DNA of 64,000 nt, from positions 236,611,713-236,675,712 of the forward strand of contig CM053027.1 of NCBI GenBank assembly GCA_028564925.1. Reading direction: 5' to 3'. A program made the position numbers and the translations under genes. A model generated the notes under the pieces. The model was not told the DNA's origin, did no database searches, and was given only the letters and a program-made list of their open reading frames with translations. The DNA comes from Lithobates sylvaticus (taxonomy: Eukaryota > Chordata > Amphibia > Anura > Ranidae). Shown here in pieces: positions 42,140 to 53,530 of this stretch (the stretch's first letter is position 1; the number at the start of each line of letters is the position of its first letter).

Positions 42140-42976
42140 TAAATAATCAGTCCAAAAAGTGAAAAGTCTCACAAAAGTGGTGTCTCCATAGTCAGGAGGA
42201 GTATCAGAATGTGTTTTTGGGTGTAGTTTCAAGAATGACCATGTTGGGTGTGAGAAATATCTTATTAAACTGACAGCTTTGTGTAGAAAAAAGACATTTC
42301 ATTGCCGTTTCTAAAAACTTGTGGCAAAACAATAGAAACAATAACAAAAAGTAAAAAATAAAAAGTCTTTTAAAATACGTATCATGCCTCTTAAATACCT
42401 TGGGGTACAAATACATTTTCAATTTCTTTCCTGCATTTTTCAAAAACTTGTGGCAAAAAAAAAAATTACATTTTCAAAAGACCTACTATGTCTTTCAGAA
42501 AATACCTTGAAGTGTTTTCTTTCCTGAATGGGGTCATTTTTTTTTTTTTTTGGTGCTTCTACCCTCCTGGTGCTCTAGGGCCTCCACAATTGTGATAGGT
42601 AGTCTGGAAATTAGATGTGCAATTTATGCTCCTCAAAAGAAGACCATAGGTGCTTCTTGGATTTGGGCCCCTTTATGCATCTAGGCTGTGAAATAGTCTC
42701 ACACATGTGGTATCTACATACTAAGCAGACATATCTGAATGTGTTTGTAGTGTTATTATGTCTATGCTGTGTGTGTTTTTTATTCAAATTGTTTGGTATT
42801 TTTTGGCTTTTATAGCAAAAATAAAAAAACTGTGGTGATAAAATACCACCAAAGGAAGCTCTATCTGCCTCAAAAATAATTATAAAACTTGGGTACACTG
42901 TTGCATGACTGAGAAAGTGTCATTCAAAGTGTGAGAGCACGGAAAGCTGATAACTGGCCTGAGCAGGAAGGGGGTA
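42140..42976 (-). repeat. dispersed repeat with internal ~530-bp duplication, related to R1
   Basis: The text at about 42165-42225 (AGTCTCACAAAAGTGGTGTC, AGAATGTGTTT) recurs diverged at 42697-42750 (AGTCTCACACATGTGGTATC). The end 42830-42976, read in complement, gives CCCCCTTCCTGCTCAGGCC and CTTTGGTGGTATTTTATCAC, resembling the start of R1 at 38045. An old, diverged copy in the opposite orientation. No coding capacity. Confidence 0.6.
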
Positions 42977-43914
42977 AAAGTGTCCGGTCTTGAAATGGTG
43001 AAGCAGTAACAACAACAGTTTTTCCCTTTTAGGATAAAGACTTTACATAAATGAATAAAAGCTGACCATTGTAAGCTCTGTCTTTTGCTAAACATCTTGG
43101 GGGAGATATTTTGTAGTTCACAGAATACAGCTGAGAAAGCTGATAACATTTTAACATGGATCTTTTTGTACTCAAAATTAAAATAAATGCACCGCCTCAT
43201 CCAAAGACTGATAGGCAGCAGTATATTAAAGCAGAATTACAGGAAAAAACGAACTACTGTTAAAAAATGCCCCCCCCCCCCCCCCCCCAACACCTATTCT
43301 GACTAACCTGTGTAAGAAAGATCTGTATATTTACCTATTTTCAGTTCACTCTGGTTCAGTCATGGGATGCAGGTCCCCTCTGTCAGCCTATGCTGGCTTC
43401 AGAACATGGGTCAGGGGAACATTTTTAAGAGTAATTAGGTTTTACCTTGAATTCTACTTTAAACTTTTGCTGTGGGGTTCAGATATATTTTAAACTTTAT
43501 AAACATTTTTTTATTTTTTATTTCTGTTATCTTTTTTGGTCTCAGAATATATTATTTCTTGTAAATTTCTGGCCAAGTCTTACAGGAAGACTGTACATTA
43601 GTGTTGTGTGATAACGTCACACACCCATTTTAGTAAGAGTGAAACTAAGTATGAGACAATATTCATAACCTCCGAGGACAACATTTGGTGACAATGGGGA
43701 GAAAAAGGAAACAATGTGGTATTTAATTACTATCTTCTGCTTTTTGTAGGGCCAATGAATGTCTAAAGTGACTAAAGTCAACATATGTATCGGTTTCCTT
43801 ATATGTACATATAGCAGGGCACACTCAATACTCAATATATGTAGTACAGATTGTGCTTGTATGCTCTGCACTATTTACAGTAAATTACTTGAGGGACAAC
43901 TTAATTTCCTATCC
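42977..43914. other. anonymous DNA with a long C-run
   Basis: A run of about 20 C at 43269-43289 in otherwise AT-rich sequence. No gene is seen. Confidence 0.55.
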
Positions 43915-43916
43915 TA

Positions 43917-45195
43917 CAGTATTTCACAAAAGTGAGTACACCCCTCACATTTTTGTAAATACTTTATTATATCTTTTCAAGCGACAACACTGAAGAAATT
44001 ACACTTTGCTACAATGTAACTTAGTGAGTGTACAGATTGTATAACAGTGTAAATTTGCTGTCCCCTCAAAATAACTCAACACACAGCCCTTAATGTCTAA
44101 ACCGCTGGCAATAAAAGTGAGTACACCCCTAAGTGAAAATGTCCAAATTGAGCCCAAAGTGTCAATATTTTGTGTGGCCACCATTATTTTCCAGCACTGC
44201 CTTAACCCTCTTGGGCATGGAGTTCACCAGAGCTTAACAGGTTTCCACTGGAGTCCTCTTCCACTCCTTCATGACGACATCATGGAGCTGGTGGATGTTA
44301 GAGACGTAGCGCTCCTCCACCTTCCGTTTGAGGATGCCCCACAGATACTTAATAGGATTTTATGTCTGGAGGCATGCTTGGCCAGTCCATCACCTTTACC
44401 CTCAGCTTCTTTAGCAAGGCAGTGGTCATCTTGGAGGTGTGTTTAGGGTCATTATTATGTTGGAATACTGCCCTGGGGCCCAGTCTCCAAAGGGAGGGGC
44501 TCATGCTCTGCTTCAGTATGTCACAGTACATGTTGGCATTCATGGTTCCCTCAATGAACTGTAGCTCCCCAGCCCCAAACCATGACACTCCCACCACCAT
44601 GCTTGACTGTAGGCAAGACAGACTTGTCTTTGTACTCCTCACCTGGTTGCCGCCACACACGCTTGACTCTATCTGAACCAAATAAATGTATCTTGGTCTC
44701 ATCAGACCACAGGACATTGTTCCAGTAATCAATGTCCTAAGTCAGCTTGTCTTCAGCAGACAGTTTGCAGGCTTTCTTGTGCATCATCCTTAGAAGAGGT
44801 TTCCTTCTGGGACGACAGCCATGCAGACCAATTTGATGCAGTGTGCAGCATATGGTCTGAGCACTGAGAGGCTGACCCCTACCCCTTCAACCTCTGCAGC
44901 AATGCTGGCAGCACTCATACGTCTACTTCCCAAAGACAACCTCTGGATATGAGGCTGAGCATGTGCAATCAACTTCTTTGGTCGACCATGGGCAAGGCCT
45001 GTTCTGAGTCGAACCTGTCCTGTTAAACTGCTGAATGGTCTTGGCCACAGTGCTGCAGCTCAGTTTCAGGGTCTTGGCAATCTTCTTATAGCCTAGGCCA
45101 TCTTTATGTAGAGCAACAATTCCTTTTTTTCAGATCCTCAGAGAGTTCTTTGTCATGAGGTGCCATGTTGAACTTTCAGGGATTAGTATTAGAGA
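43917..45195 (-). mobile_element. Tc1-like transposon, transposase relic on minus strand
   Basis: Starts CAGTATTTCACAAAAGTGAG next to TA (43915-43916), the typical Tc1 end. A second copy of GTGAGTACACCCC lies at about 44119. On the minus strand 44732-44360 reads SMVVGVSWFGAGELQFIEGT and NDPKHTSKMTTALLKK, the Tc1 DDE domain; 44972-44800 gives the helix-turn-helix part (MIAHAQPHIQRLS). The other inverted end is missing beyond about 45195, and the frame is broken. Inactive. Confidence 0.88.
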
Positions 45196-45201
45196 CTGAT
45201 G

Positions 45202-45601
45202 CAGTGGCTTGATGTCCTCTCCTCCATGGCGGCTTCCCGCTCCTCCCCTCCTCCTCCTAGGCATCCAATAGGATTGCCTGTCTTTTCAGCCAATCGGGTG
45301 ACTGATGTCAAAAAACGCTTCCTGATTGGCCGGGAGGAGGGTCAGTGTTACAACAGCGATTATTTATTCGCTGTTGTAACACATCTGGGTTGTATTGGAC
45401 GTACTCTCTGCGACCAAGCCCGCCCTATATTGGAGCCTATTAGAGCCTCTGGCTCTAATCGGTGCTTCAACAAAACAGCCCCTCTGCATTGGAATCCATG
45501 CGCCAGTGTCCTGAAATGGCCCGACGCATGGATAGGGGAGGCGGCGATAGACAGGGGGAGGGGGCAGTGCCCGTGTGCCCTTAATGGACGGGCCGCCCCT
45601 G
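45202..45601. mobile_element. non-autonomous hAT MITE, ~400 bp
   Basis: Ends TTAATGGACGGGCCGCCCCTG, the complement of the terminal family CAGGGGCGGCCCGTCCATTA. The interior shares GCTTCCTGATTGGC and GCATTGGAATCCATGCGCC with the element at 46295. The 5' end, CAGTGGCTTGATG, is less clear, and the flanking octamers do not match, so that boundary may be lost. Confidence 0.7.
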
Positions 45602-45604
45602 ATG

Positions 45605-46070
45605 TTCAGTATATTGGCTTTTTTCCCTATTGTCCACACAACATTTTCTGACACCTCTGTTTCCTGCACTTAATTCTTTGCAACCACAATCTATCCATAC
45701 TACACTGTCATCTGCCATGTACACTGTATTTTGTGCCACCTATCCCCATATTGTCAACTCTACATTCTCTGGCATCTCTCTCTATTTTCCCACAATAAAT
45801 TCCAGCCAAATCCCCACACTCAACATTAACATTATGTTGCCGACAGCCACCCCTCTATGCACACTATGGCGCCTCTTCCCCTATTGATCATACTATATTC
45901 TCGTTATATTATTTTCACTACATTCTTCGGCAGCCCCCATTTACACTATGTTCTCTGCCAGCTTCTTCTCAGGTTCTCTGGCACCATTCTATAGTTGATT
46001 TACATCTTCCCGAACCACCCCATCCACACTATATTCTCTGGTACCTCTCCCCTCACTGTCTATATAGTGC
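45605..46070. repeat. decayed minisatellite, ~36-40-bp unit
   Basis: Variants of CACACTATATTCTCTGGCAC and CTCTCCCCATATTGTC recur irregularly through pyrimidine-rich sequence. Too diverged for a firm unit length. No gene. Confidence 0.6.
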
Positions 46071-46692
46071 CTTGTTTTTTCTTTCTGTCTGTAACTGTTT
46101 ACACAAAAAACACTCTGATCTTTCTCCACAACATAACATTTTGCATTTAGCATTATATCCTCCTCAATCTCCTGTACTTTTATATGTTACCTCAGCTCTA
46201 ATTGCTTTGGTTGCCGCCTTGACACTGCCAGTGCCTCTGGTATTCTGCACTCCTTATTTTCCATGATTCTATTCTTTCTATTGCATGTTGTCTCCAGTGG
46301 CGGCTGGTGCGGGGAGGGGGGCGATCGGCAATCCCCCAACCCCCCCTCGCATGGGAGACGGATGTGAAGGGGCGATCACACCCCCACCCCCCAGTGGGAG
46401 ACAGACGGACGGACAGAGGCCTTCTTACCTTAGGAGACAGATGACCGGGTCTGCTGCTCCTCGCTCCAGGGCCATTCTCCTCCAGGCCAAACAGGGAGTG
46501 TGTCCTTGCCAATCAGTTCTCAGTAGCTGCTTCCTGATTGGCTGGAAGGAGAATCAGGAAGACAATAGCGATTATTAATTTGCTATTGTCACACAAGTGA
46601 GTGGGCTCAGGGTGCAGTGCTCTGCACCCCGAGCCCACCCTTTTTTTAAGCCAATTAAAGCCTCAGGCTTTAATCACGTGCTTCAAAAAAAA

Positions 46693-47391
46693 TGGTGGAG
46701 GTGAGCAGTGATGACTAGGCCTCACTTAGTAATATCCTGGGAGTATTCCAGTCAGGCTTCAGGAGTATTATGCTATAGATGTGTATCTTTTTCCTGCATA
46801 AACGAGTTTTGGTGGAAGTAAGGAAGGATCCAGGAGGAACCCACAAGTTTACCCTAAGTTTGCTAATTGGAAAGTCTGGGATAGAGACTCTGGCAGGGTG
46901 ATATAGCCACAGACCTTTCTGATCTCCTTGAAAAAGAGATCAGACCAGCTGGTAAGCTGCAGATAAATTTATTTTACTGGTGGAGGATCTTCTGTCTTTG
47001 CCTTATCTGGTGTATTCCATCACAGTTTTCTGAGGGTGTTGAGTGCGGATATCATCACTGAAGCACAACAACTCCTTTTACCATTCATAAGTGGACTTTA
47101 TGTATACCATCATATTAATAAATTTTTTAATGATTTATGACTGTTCACGTTATTACTTATACTGAACTCAGGTTTCAGTTACTTCAATACACACAACAGT
47201 GTACACATGAACAGTTTTTTTTCACTTTTATTGTTTAAGGGGGATTTATTTCACTGTTATTTCACTGTTCACTGTGTTTATGGTCACTGTTTCAACTTTT
47301 GTTATCAGAGTTATTTAATTTTTAACCTGGTTCAACACGTGGTTTAATTTTCAGCGCAGCTATTTTTTCTATTAAAAAAAAAAAAAAACAT
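46693..47391 (+). mobile_element. polyA-tailed retroposon insertion, ~700 bp
   Basis: Compared with the related MITE at 45202-45601, this segment interrupts the shared text between GTGCTTCAA and CATTGGAATCC. It ends in a run of about 15 A (47376-47390). That points to a retroposed sequence. I see no coding domain and cannot name its source. Confidence 0.6.
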
Positions 47392-47429
47392 TGGAATCCA
47401 TGCGCCCGGTGCCCTGCATTAGGGATGGG

Positions 47430-47690
47430 CCCGGTGTTAGATTCGAACCCATGTTCGAAGCGAACATCGGGCGTCCGCCCGCTCGGCGAGCCCAGAACTA
47501 TTTGGGCCGCTCGCATCAAATTTGTGTGATGCGAGCAGCCCGCAATGCACTGCGCCAGTGGCAGTGGATTGCTAACTGATGATTAGCCAAGCATGCACTG
47601 TGACCCGCATGCTTGGCCAATCATAGAGCCAGCGGCGAGGAGAGCAATAATTGGCCACAGGCAGGATGCCTGTGGCCAATTATAGCTCAG
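47430..47690 (+). promoter_or_regulatory. 5' hairpin cluster of the 47420 element
   Basis: Four inverted repeats matching those of copies B and C in place and sequence. The fourth (AATTGGCCACAGGC and complement, near 47649-47682) is perfect. TATAAAA follows at 47714-47720. Confidence 0.78.
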
Positions 47691-47904
47691 GGGGTTTAGT
47701 ACACGCCCCACATTATAAAAGGCCGCCGCGCCGGCGGCCTCGTATATTGTGTTCCAGTGTCAGTGTGCTGACTGCTGACATTATGTGCTGTGATTCTGGG
47801 GATTAGTGTGTGTTGTTAGTACAGCATTGCAGTATCACATCTGGGGGGTGTCTATAGTATGCCTGTGAAGGGGCGCATGTTTCCTGTGCTTAGTGTCATT
47901 TTTG

Positions 47905-49495
47905 CAGGAAAAAAAGCTATTTAAAATCTCTTGCGGCTAATGAATTGACGGCTCCCGTAACACAGAGAACAGTCATTCATTGAAAGTCATTGATAAAAAA
48001 AAAGCGTGGGGGTCCCCCCAAATTCAATTACCAAGCCCTTCAGGTCTGCTATGGATATTAAGGGGGACCCCGGCCAAAAAAAAAAATGGCGTGGGGTCCC
48101 CCTCAAAATCCATACCAGAACATTGAGGTCTGGGATGGATTTTAAGGGGAACCCCGGCCAAAAAAAAATGGCGTGGGGTCCCCCTCAAAATCCATACCAG
48201 ACCCTTATCTGAGCACGCAACCTGGCAGGCCGCAGGAAAAGAGGGGGGACGAGAGCGCCCCCCTCCCTCCTGAACCGTACCAGGCCACATGCCCTCAACA
48301 TTGGGAGGGTGCTTTGGGGTCCACCCCAAAGCACCTTGTCCCCATGTTGATGAGGACAAGGGCCTCTTCCCCACAACCCTGACCATTGGTTGTGGGGGTC
48401 TGCGGGTGGGGGGCTTATCGGAATCTGGAAGCCCCCCCGGCTTGTGAAAGACCCCCAGCTCCCACCCCCCTAGATCCCGCCCCCCCTCCTGTGTGAAATG
48501 GTAAGGGTACCCCTACCATTTCACCAAAAAAGTGTCAAAAATGGTAAAAAAGACAGGAGACGGTCTTTGACAATTCCTTTATTAAAATCTTCTTTCTTCT
48601 GGTCTTCCTTCTTCCTTTCTTCATCCTTTGGTTTCTTCATCTTCTCCTTCCGGCATCTTCTTCCATCTTCTTCTTCCATCATCTTCTTCCTCCGATCCGC
48701 TTCTTCTTGCTCTGGTCTTCTCGTCCGGCATCTTCTTCCATGGCGTCGGTGTCTCTTCTGGGCCGCTCCGCGCAATGGGAGGCTCCCACTGTGTGTTGCT
48801 TAGCTGCGTCTGTCAGGTCTTTTATAACAGAGGGCGGGGCCACCTGGTAACCCCGCCCCCTCTGACGCACGGGGACGTCATGGGGAATTCCCTATGGCTT
48901 TCCCCATGACGTCAGGTAATGGTAGTGGTACTTTTGTACCCCCTTACCATTTCACACAGGGGGGGGTGCCGGGATATGGGGGTCCCCTTGTTAAAGGGGG
49001 CTTCCAGATTCTGATAAGCCCCCCGCCCGCAGACCCCCACAAGTAATGGCCAGGGTTGTGGGGATAAGGCCCTTGTCCTTATCAACATGGGGACAAGGTG
49101 CTTTGGGGGGGACCCCAAAGCACCCTCCCAATGTTGAGGGCATGTGGCCTGGTACGGTTCAGGAGGGAGGGGGGCCGCTCTCGTCCCCCCCTCTTTTCCT
49201 GCGGCCTGCCAGGTTGCGTGCTCGGATAAGGGTCTGGTAGGGATTTTGAGGGGACCCCACGCCATTTTTTTTTTTTTTTGGCCGGGGTTCCCCTTAATAT
49301 CCATAGCAGACCTGAAGGGCCTGGTAATTGAATTTGGGGGACCCCCACACTTTTATTTTTTTGTTTTTTTTATTTTTTATCAATGACTTTTTTTTTATCA
49401 ATGACTTTCAATGAATGACTGTTCTCTATATTACGGGAGCCGACAATTCATTAGCCGCGAGTGATTTTAAATAGCTTTTTTTCCTGCAAAAATGA
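47905..49495. repeat. ~1.6-kb fold-back core, arms ~550-610 bp
   Basis: Left arm about 47905-48515 (CTAATGAATTGACGGCTCCC, later GGGGTCCCCCTCAAAATCC, then CAGGCCACATGCCCTCAACA) pairs with right arm about 48935-49495 in reverse order. The loop (48516-48930) contains pyrimidine-rich TCTTCTTCC text. In the left arm one block of about 75 bp is repeated twice (48070-48200). The overlapping open frames here are by-products of the arms. Confidence 0.88.
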
Positions 49496-49960
49496 CACTT
49501 TGTGCAGGGACAGTTCTAAGCACAGGAGACATGCGCCCCTTCACAGGCATACTATAGACACCCCCCAGGTACGAAATTTAAAGGAATATTACACTTTTAT
49601 TGTTTCACTTTAAGCATTATTAAAAACACTGCTCCTGAAAAAACGGGCATTTTTAAAAAAAAAATTTGCATTGATACATGTCTCCTGGGGCAGGACCCAG
49701 GTCCCCAAACACTTTTTATGACAACAACATGCATATTAGCCTTTAAAATTAGCACTTTTGATTTCGAACGTTCGCATCCATTGTAACTAATAGGGTTCTT
49801 ATGTTCTCACGGACTTTAGGTCCGTTCGCGGGTTCTGGTGCGAACCGAACCCGGGGGTGTTCGGCTCATCCCTACCCTGCATGTAGATTAGGGGCTGGAC
49901 ACATGGATTAGGGAGCAGCGCCGCTGCGCCTCTAATGGACGGGCCGCTAATGGTTGTCTC

Positions 49961-50635
49961 TGAGCATCGTCCCCAATGTTGCCATAGTGGAGACAAACAC
50001 TTAGGTGGATATTAAATGCCACCTAAAAGTATAAAAAGACCCTGCATGTGACAAGCCAATCCCCTCCCATCCTCTTTGGTTAAGTCCCACCCTACATAAG
50101 AAATATGTCTGGTTCCCCTATTTCTGTTGAACCTTCAAACCGTTCATATAAAAACGCTCTTAGTTTGTTTATGAACAGTTCCCTCTCTGTATCCACCCTT
50201 CTTTCTATCTAGCCTTGACAGCAGTAAAACAATTTAGGTTAGTTCCAGTTACTGTATGTCTGAGGCCTGTATGGGAATTTTATCTCAATGACATACATAC
50301 AAGAAAGTGGGGGCCACCAGGACAAAAGGCACAAAACACTATGTAGCGCTACACCCTAGTGTCCGCTGGATTTTTGGGTTCCCCTATTCCCGCACAGCCA
50401 GGAAACACACATTTTCCAACTTTCATTTGGAAACAGAAATTAGTCCATGGGCTTGTTTTTGTTGTTTTATTGGGGAAAACAACTTGGATGGGGAAGAGGA
50501 ATTATGGGACGCCCATCTTGACTTGAAAGAACAACAAGAGGACAACCAGGGGTCAAGTCCTGGGAAAAGAAGTGTAGGAACTCACCCAAGATCCCCCCCG
50601 TCTTCAAAAAAATGTGTGTGTATATAATATATATT
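49961..50635. other. anonymous DNA including a dispersed repeat
   Basis: 50340-50530 (GTAGCGCTACACCC, CTTGTTTTTGTTGTTTTATT, CTTGGATGGGG) resembles 26763-26935. No gene is recognised. The family class is unknown. Confidence 0.55.
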
Positions 50636-51205
50636 GTGACAGGGAGGGGGAGCAGTGTGACAGGTGGGGGAGGGAGGAGCAGTGTGTGAGAGGGGGGAGC
50701 AATGTGACAGGGTGGGGGAGCAGTGTGACAGGTGGGGGACCGGTGTGAGAGGTCGGGGGCAGTGTGACAGGGAGGGGGGAGGCAGTGTGACAAGGAGGGG
50801 GGAGCAGTGTGACAGGGAGGGGGAGCAGTGTGACAAGGAGTGGGGAGCAGTGTGACAGGGAGGGGGGAGCAGTGTGACAGGGAGGGGGGAGCAGTGTGAC
50901 AGGGGTGGGGGAGCAGTGTGACAGGGGTGGGGAGAAGTGAGACAGGAAGGGGGGACAGTGTGACAGGGAGGGGGGAGCAGTGTGACAGGGAGAGGGGAAG
51001 CAATGTGACAGGGAGGGGGGACCAGTGTGACAGGGAGGGGGGACCACTGTGACAGGGAGGTGGAGCTGTGTGACAGGCAGGGGGAAGCAGTGTGACAGGG
51101 AGGGGGAGCAGTGTGACAGGAACGGGGAGCAGTGTGACAGGAAGGGGGAGCAGTGTGACCCAGTGGGGGGAGCAGTGGGACCGGGTGGGGGGGAGCAGTG
51201 TAAGC
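50636..51205. repeat. minisatellite, ~20-21-bp unit
   Basis: About 27 variable copies of GGAGCAGTGTGACAGGGAGGG. Because it lacks stops it creates long overlapping minus-strand frames rich in Pro, Ser, Cys and His in several phases. They are not genes. Confidence 0.92.
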
Positions 51206-51523
51206 AGTAACATATAATACACAGCACACACCGTGCACATCAGCACCCAACTCACCCACATCATACACACACACAGCTCTCTGTGCACCAGCCTCACTTT
51301 CCCCCCAGCAACAGCAGAAATGCCTCACACAGCTCACCCTCTGCCTTTCGCGGCTTAACCTCATGTTCTCTCGTCTCATGCATCCCTCCGGAGCAGCCAG
51401 GTCTTGCAGCACTGCTGCCAGCAGCTTCCTCCCCACCGCCTCCTGCTCCACTGCCGTACCTAGCTGACCCCAGTGTGAGGAGACCCAGCATGGAGCTGCA
51501 CATGCAGTTGGACCGGTGTTCTG
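51206..51523. other. anonymous DNA, no gene
   Basis: A (CA)n patch near 51262-51276, then mixed sequence of moderate GC. No domain, and no element boundary other than that of the fold-back at 51524. Confidence 0.5.
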
Positions 51524-51845
51524 TCACGAAGTGTCCGGCTGTCACCAGGTGTCCGAAGTGTACTTCGCATGCGCAGTACGGAGCATGCAGATTTTCGGAA
51601 ATTGTCGGAAGATGAACGGCGCCTGCGCCGTGAGTCACGGTGAAGCCCCCACCATCCAAGCGGACATAGGGTTAGTCAAACTTAGAGGGCTGCGCTTGGC
51701 TCTTTTATATTCTAACTCTATGTCCACTTGGATGGTGGGGCTTGAAAATGGACTCACGGCACAGGCGCCGTTCATCCTCGGCAATTTTCGGAATATAGGT
51801 GTCCTGTGTACTGCGCATGCGCAGTACACAGCGGACACTTCGTGA
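51524..51845. mobile_element. fold-back MITE, 322 bp
   Basis: The ends TCACGAAGTGTCCG and CGGACACTTCGTGA are perfect complements, and inverted pairing continues inward for about 150 bp (GCATGCGCAGTAC, CGGCGCCTGCGCCGTGAGTC, CCACCATCCAAG). The target duplication is unclear, so I cannot name the superfamily. Confidence 0.8.
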
Positions 51846-52824
51846 TGGGGGACGGCTAATGATAGTACACCGGGCGCTGAGAGAGGAGGAGGAGCCGCCG
51901 CACACCTCATACTGGCCACATCAAGGTTGGACTCTGCGTGACAGACTGGGCCCTGCTAATAATGGGAACGTCGTTCCTGCTGTGCAAAAAGTACAGGAAC
52001 GGCATTCCCATGCATTCCCGCAGGACTTGAGCCCTGAGAAGAACTTTCTTCACTCTGTACACTGAAAAAACAGCAGATCTTTTACTGTATTTCCTCTGGA
52101 ACAAGATTAGTCCCTCTGGAAATGGCGGTAAGAATTTCCCTTGTAGGAGCTCTGTGTCCCCTGGAATTTAGCAAAACTTGCAGGAGCTTTATGTCCCCTC
52201 TCTTGAAAATACCAGTTCACCTGGCTGCCTTGTAAAGTGTCCCAGAGCAAAGGATTAGGTTTAGCTTTGATAATGCCCATTGAAAGCTTGCTGGATATTG
52301 TATCCGGCAGCCTTGTCCCTTTTTAAGTCCTGGAGGTTTAGAGGTATTAACAATGTCCCTGAAATCCTGTTGTTTGGAATAGACTGATGTTCAGGCCTCC
52401 TGCTGTCCAGGTCCTCCCATGCTAGCCAGGGTGTCTCCTAGAAGAGACTGAAGGGCAGTGGAGAGCCCTCTGTTCAGCTTCTCTTCTTCCCCAGCTCCCA
52501 GCCTGGAGGCAGAGCCCCCTTAGCCCCTCTCAGGCTCCACAACACAGCCTCAGCATTCCATCTTCCACCCGACAACCACACAACTATCCCAGCTGGCCAT
52601 GCTCCACAACATTTAATGGCTGACCCAACCACCCTGCCAGGCCTCCTGCCTGGGGATTGGACAAATTCCCATGGATATGCAGACCTCAGCCTCCAGCAGC
52701 TTATAGAACCAGAGGGAGGTACCAGAGGCCTGACCCGTAGAGCCGTCCAGCCTGACCTACAGAAACCACTACCAATTAACCAGACTCACACAGCTACTGT
52801 GAGTCAGAATATATTTTCCTCACA
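51846..52824. other. anonymous DNA, no gene recognised
   Basis: Includes a short hairpin near 51964-52012 (GGGAACGTCGTTCCTG and GGAACGGCATTCCC) and a GC-richer part (52440-52780). The frame 52616-52828 has no domain. It may be old repeat DNA. Confidence 0.45.
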
Positions 52825-53033
52825 TTAGACGGAGCGATCCCCGCTGAGCAAGCGAATGTTCATGCGGTGGATCATCACGGATCCGTCCCGTGTGAAAGGA
52901 CCCTGATGTCAGACTAGAGTAAAGCCTTGATAGGCTGAGACGCATTAGTGTTGGTTCTGTTTGGAACATGTGTGCTCCTTGGACGAAATAAAGAGACATT
53001 TTATTAATCTTCACCTGGTTGCCGACTTTATCT
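52825..53033 (+). mobile_element. remnants: Harbinger-like MITE end and possible PLE tail
   Basis: 52870-52903 (CGGATCCGTCCCGTGTGAAA, then GGACCCT) looks like a Harbinger-type MITE end. After it, CCTTGATAGGCTGAGACGC (52924-52942) resembles a decayed hammerhead core of PLE type. Then follows AATAAAGAGACATTTTATTA and the L1 target site at 53034. Both calls rest on short motifs. Confidence 0.4.
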
Positions 53034-53047
53034 AAAGTACATGGAAG

Positions 53048-53530
53048 GAACAGGGGAATGGACGTACTGACGTAGCGTCCGTACGGAGGGAGGAGTTCGA
53101 TCCCAGCCGTCGCCCTCAGAGGGCCGAGGAGCGCGGATGTGCAGGCAGGAACGACTCTGTTTCGCCACGAGGGAGAGGCGCCGCGGAAGCCTATGTCCCC
53201 ACCCGGGATAGGAGACTTGGGCGCCGCGAGTCTCCCTCCAAAGCATTGCAGAGGAACCAGGACGGCAGGAGATCTGTGTCGGGCCCCATAACGCCAGCCT
53301 CATCCAGCACACTTCTCCCCTCACCCCGCCACCAAGTTTGCTCCATAGCAAAGACTACCCGGAGCCCCTGGAGGACGTAGGGAGAGGGGGTCACAGGAGA
53401 TATCCCCGGTAAAGTATGTAAGTAGGAACAAACAGGAACACAGCCAACCAGAACTACATCTACCTGGAAGGTAAGCGCATAGCATAGCAAGGTTTTCCGG
53501 ACGCCCGCGGGTGACACGGTCTAGTGATGC
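53048..53530 (+). promoter_or_regulatory. CpG-rich 5' end of the LINE, probable internal promoter
   Basis: Dense CpG (for example GACGTAGCGTCCGTACGGAG and GGCGCCGCGG) in an otherwise CpG-poor region, directly at the LINE 5' end. L1-clade elements carry an internal promoter here. No TATA box is apparent. Confidence 0.55.

Larger units (their letters stand above)
47420..49874 (+). mobile_element. non-autonomous relative of the large hAT family, 2.46 kb
   Basis: Starts TAGGGATGGGCCCGG and ends GGCTCATCCCTA, flanked by a perfect CCCTGCAT (47412-47419 and 49875-49882). The first 300 bp match hAT copies B and C, including the four hairpins and TATA box. The last 400 bp match their 3' tail (TTTGTGCAGGGACAGTTCTA, ACACCCCCCAGGTAC). 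The middle has no transposase but a large fold-back. It probably depends on a transposase like that of copy B. Confidence 0.92.
46295..49952. mobile_element. hAT MITE carrying two nested insertions
   Basis: Starts CAGTGGCGGCTGG and ends GGACGGGCCGCTAATG, flanked by a perfect GTTGTCTC (46287-46294 and 49953-49960). Its own sequence is only about 46295-46692, 47389-47411 and 49883-49952. A retroposon (46693-47388) and a second hAT element (47420-49874) account for the rest. No coding capacity of its own. Confidence 0.9.

Noticed and set aside
45199-45669. 150-aa plus frame
   Set aside because: It spans a hAT MITE and its flank; both ends of the frame fall in unrelated sequence.
48498-48909. 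Ser/Phe-rich frames of about 100 aa and an Arg/Lys/Glu-rich minus frame
   Set aside because: Pyrimidine-rich loop of the fold-back element; low complexity only.
50467-51451. Minus-strand frames of up to 289 aa rich in Pro, Ser, His and Cys
   Set aside because: They arise from the 20-21-bp minisatellite at 50636-51205 and occur in three phases at once.
52924-52960. Possible fourth hammerhead core (CTTGATAGGCTGAGACGC)
   Set aside because: Too many core changes and no convincing stem I, so it is noted only as a possible PLE tail.
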